From: Haliclystus octoradiatus
Lineage: Eukaryota > Cnidaria > Staurozoa > Stauromedusae > Haliclystidae
Direction: 5' to 3'
Length of the DNA: 64,000 nt
Assembly (NCBI GenBank): GCA_916610825.1
Contig: OU744448.1
Span: forward strand, 35,239,993-35,303,992
Shown: positions 61,301-64,000 of the stretch, one piece after another
How the letters are laid out: every line of letters begins with the position of its first letter
How positions within the stretch are numbered: position 1 is the stretch's first letter
Position numbers and translations under genes: made by a program
The notes under the pieces: model-generated
Told to the model about the DNA's origin: nothing
What the model saw: the letters and a program-made list of their open reading frames with translations, nothing else
Databases searched by the model: none

Positions 61301-63991
61301 CGTTTTCCATTCTATCCAAATGAGCTTGATATAAATGTTAAAAGCAATCCCTCAAAACCCAAAATTGGATTGGAAGAGGCACATTGCTTTCACCAATGGC
61401 TAACATCACCTGGCGGAAATTTAGAAATCAACCAAATCACCACACTATTACCCCCGTGTCAATTCATGGTTTCCATCATAAACTTTGCCTTGATAAATCA
61501 TACCATCAACCATCATCAAGTATGATATGCAAAGAGTGTGGCTCCAACGCATCTCATTATCTTCACATTTTAGACTGTCCTGGAATATTGTCATATATGT
61601 CATATGTGTCACATCATATGTCATATGTCAAGAAAAGTGTCGATGACCATTAGCTCAATTCAGTATCATAACATTCATAGTTTAAATTAATTTTCCGCTT
61701 TATTATTAATTTATGATGAAGATAATTCTAGCTTTTATTTATCCTATCTACACAATCAGTTTTAGCCTTGAAATAAAAAATTCTTAGATTGATTTTAACG
61801 AATTATTATTATTATTATTATTTACTCTATCAATTTTACCTATTTTACAAACAAGACTGACATTATTTATTATTATTATTTATTTAGACTGACAGCCTTT
61901 GTATGGAAATTCTTGAAATCTGATCTCCTAGCTTTTTTATTTACGCCATGTTACTTCAGTGAGTTGATGATATTTGAGCCGTGAATTCTGAAACCCAACT
62001 TCAACTATTGTAACATTTTTTGAATACATAAGCAAAGCAATACGAGTTGAATTTAAAGATGATGACAATCAGGGTTTCAAATACGACATATGTATGTCCT
62101 TAAACTCATCATTCCAAGCGAACAAATCTGAAATTTTATTAAAACATTTCTCACCAAAAACATTGCGGTTTGAAACGCAGACAAATGAATAACTGGGCAA
62201 CGGTCAGTAATTAAATTCAGTTGGAATCAATTTCGTAGCAGACCATAATATCCAAACACCCAGAAATCACATATGATGCTTATTTTGTTTCGATCAAGGT
62301 TCAGTAATGTAAGTGTAAATTATTGAAATACAGAAATATAAGCCGTTGATTTGATGTTGTCAAAATGAAGCTAGATTCGAAATGTTTCTTCTTTGCAAGA
62401 AATATCTCATTCATAGATTGTAAACAAAAAAACAGTATCAAATGTGCAAAATTTTCTACATTATGCTTTCTTTCAACAGATTGCTTTATTCCATATTACA
62501 TCTTTGGTAAACGGTCTTGGCAAAACACTTCTCGTGATATCACTTCATTGCTATGAAAACTCAAAACCGTGTTGGTGATGTCACAACTTGTGCTCGAAAA
62601 TGAGGTCTTGAAAAAAAAATATTTACCCTGAATTGGGTGCAAATATATGTATGGTCTACTACTACTATGTTTTATTAGGCGATTTTTATTACCTTCAAAT
62701 TGACTTTTGTTTTGCTGAGCAAGACTACTTTCATATTCTTTCTTTGCCATAATTAATTCATCCGATTTGTTATCTAATTCTTTCAACAGTTTGTCTTTAT
62801 CGTTTGTTAACTTATTGATTTCAGTTTCAAGATCCTCAAAGTCCTTTTTAAATAAGTTATAATCTTCCATTGAGGCTGAAAGATAGATAATCAAAAGCAT
62901 ATATGTATGCACCCATAGACAAGCATACAAGCAAGATGCATACAAGACATATGAGACAGACAAGTCGTTTGTTGACTATCATAGGCAGGTGACTAGGCTA
63001 TAGCAGATAGCAGTTAAGTGTAAAAGTGTAAATACAGGGTCTGACATAAGTTGGGATCCTAGATGAGAATTTCATTGAAGCATTATGTTTTATGTCGCCT
63101 CTTCTACATTAGGAGTCAAAGCTAGAAAACGAAGGCACAGCCAAGTAAGTCAGTTACTCCTGTACTTACTCCTTCTGGAATTTGTATCTGGTTCAAAAAG
63201 GTTTGAAACAGACTTTTCTTTCAATGTCATCCATAATGCCTGAAACGTGATGTGATCAAATCAATTTTCCTATTTTCTCAAAATCTCATTTAATCGAATA
63301 GAACCATATTCATAGTCGGACAAAAGGGTCAGCCTCATTCTGAAATCTATTTGGAGGCATTTCAAAATTTTCTTCTGAATATTTTTTGTTGATGTTTGAC
63401 CAATAAATGATTAATTTTCTTCTGAATTTGTTTCAACTTTCCAGAATCTAGGATTCCAGGATTCCTAACTTTTGTCCGACCCTGACCATGTCAGTCTTAT
63501 CAGAATTTCGATCAAATTCGTACAATTTTACAGTGAAATGACCAATGAATGTTCTACGCTATGCGTGCCACGAAACTTACTTGCTTTGACTTCATCAATT
63601 TCCTTATTCTTGTTAATAACAGCCAATCTTGCTGTCTCTAGTAGAGATTTCACATTCCCCAATTCATGTTGTATTTTATCACATATTGAAGAATCACCAG
63701 ACTGCTCAGAGTAATTGCCCTTCATCAAAGTCCTTGTCAGAAAATTAGTTTTGCAAAACAAAATGTGGTCTTTCAAAATATCTGAAAATTAAGAAAAGAC
63801 CATGTGAAATGTTGATTGATCATAAATCTCAAAGAACAAAAAAAAATTATTGTGACAAAACCAATGACACATACCTGACATTTGCGTTTCAATTAATTTC
63901 ATTTTTTCATCTGTCAACAAATCATTATTGATTCTATCCTGTCGTAGCTTTGTAACCAGTGCTTCCTTTTCTGCTGCCAATTGATTCAATT
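58392..63991 (-). CDS. C-terminal part of a long coiled-coil protein (gene continues off the right edge)
   Basis: Six in-phase exons: 63875-63991, 63581-63781, 62693-62875, 59555-59801, 59179-59337, 58392-58539; about 350 residues. The acceptor at 63991 is in phase with an unseen exon to the right. Almost all is heptad-like coiled coil (NKLTNDKDKLLKELDNKSDE; LKHIIRRLEQSN; LKNELFILEKKNQELKSKL), then a basic, proline-containing tail (FTKTKPPSERKRLQPHTE). I recognise no family; centrosomal, kinesin-tail or cytoskeletal coiled coils would all look like this. A tempting 70-bp exon at 63170-63239 lies inside a MITE and would break the frame, while skipping it keeps phase. The 2.9-kb intron holds two LINE fragments. 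Confidence 0.75.
60290..60830 (+). pseudogene. Decayed non-LTR retrotransposon reverse-transcriptase fragment
   Basis: Broken frames read DDIAILTNSISDEQQLLDEV and VGLTIN, then ELFKYLGSVLQSS and RRGQAWAAIRGLNKF, then [12 protein letters not shown]. These are the catalytic-loop, thumb and YGSETW-like motifs of LINE reverse transcriptases, in order, with at least two frameshifts and stops. The catalytic pair survives as DD; no 5' half is present. Confidence 0.75.
60990..61655 (+). pseudogene. Second decayed LINE fragment, C-terminal end
   Basis: TYVGVTLQTSLSFHKHI (about 60996-61050) matches the YLGVTLD..LSF..HI motif of Jockey/CR1-like elements, and CKECGSNASHYLHILDCPG (about 61530-61585) is the C-x2-C...H-x4-C zinc knuckle at the end of such ORFs. 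Frameshifts separate them. It differs in type from the fragment just upstream, so two insertions are likely. Confidence 0.65.
63035..63484. mobile_element. 450-bp MITE with CAGGGTC..GAC termini
   Basis: The left end CAGGGTCTGACA and right end TGTCCGACCCTG are inverted and followed inward by GATCCTAG / CTAGGATTCC. hAT-like CAGGG ends; no clear 8-bp duplication. It shares internal sequence with 13922-14055 and termini with 39242-39401. Confidence 0.65.
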
Positions 63992-64000
63992 CTAAAACAC

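Overview
The window is a stretch of AT-rich, intron-rich animal (metazoan) nuclear DNA. The evidence is conserved animal genes split by GT-AG introns, exons as short as 25 to 42 bp, abundant short transposable-element relics, tRNA-derived SINEs and very long (TAA)n microsatellites. Gene content (presenilin, alpha-actinin, FAM98, AAR2, NAA30, angel-type nuclease, PSMD8) fits an invertebrate; I cannot name the phylum. All multi-exon models below were built by hand from splice signals and reading-frame continuity. In the seven recognised genes every junction keeps phase and the summed coding length is divisible by three.

Layout, left to right: a partial first exon leaving the left edge on the minus strand (1.6-1.8 kb); FAM98 (minus, 2.5-12.6 kb), head-to-head with proteasome lid subunit PSMD8/RPN12 (plus, 12.6-16.8 kb) with only 68 bp between start codons; an angel-type CCR4 nuclease (minus, 17.3-21.9 kb); a possible short ORF (23.2 kb); an intronless-CDS gene for an unrecognised secreted 659-residue protein with paired HxH motifs (minus, 23.6-25.6 kb); a small coiled-coil gene (plus, 29.2-29.9 kb); a dense cluster of (TAA)n arrays and hairpin elements (29.9-32.3 kb); an EF-hand plus four-cysteine gene (plus, 32.3-34.1 kb); NAA30 (minus, 34.2-37.6 kb); a complete alpha-actinin (minus, 38.6-44.2 kb); AAR2 (minus, 45.3-53.0 kb), head-to-head with presenilin (plus, 53.2-57.8 kb); and the C-terminal part of a large coiled-coil protein that leaves the right edge (minus, 58.4-64.0 kb).

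The genes are mostly housekeeping factors with no pathway linking them; the meaningful neighbour relations are the two compact divergent promoters. The mobile DNA is the unusual part. Palindromic elements carry type I hammerhead-ribozyme folds in back-to-back copies (best at 31.86-32.03 kb, with a broken relative at 46.2-46.5 kb and degenerate relatives at 30.5-31.5 and 36.35-36.53 kb), and several of them sit directly against (TAA)n arrays of 150-480 bp. There are also several MITEs with readable target-site duplications, an 858-bp foldback element, SINE heads and decayed LINE fragments.
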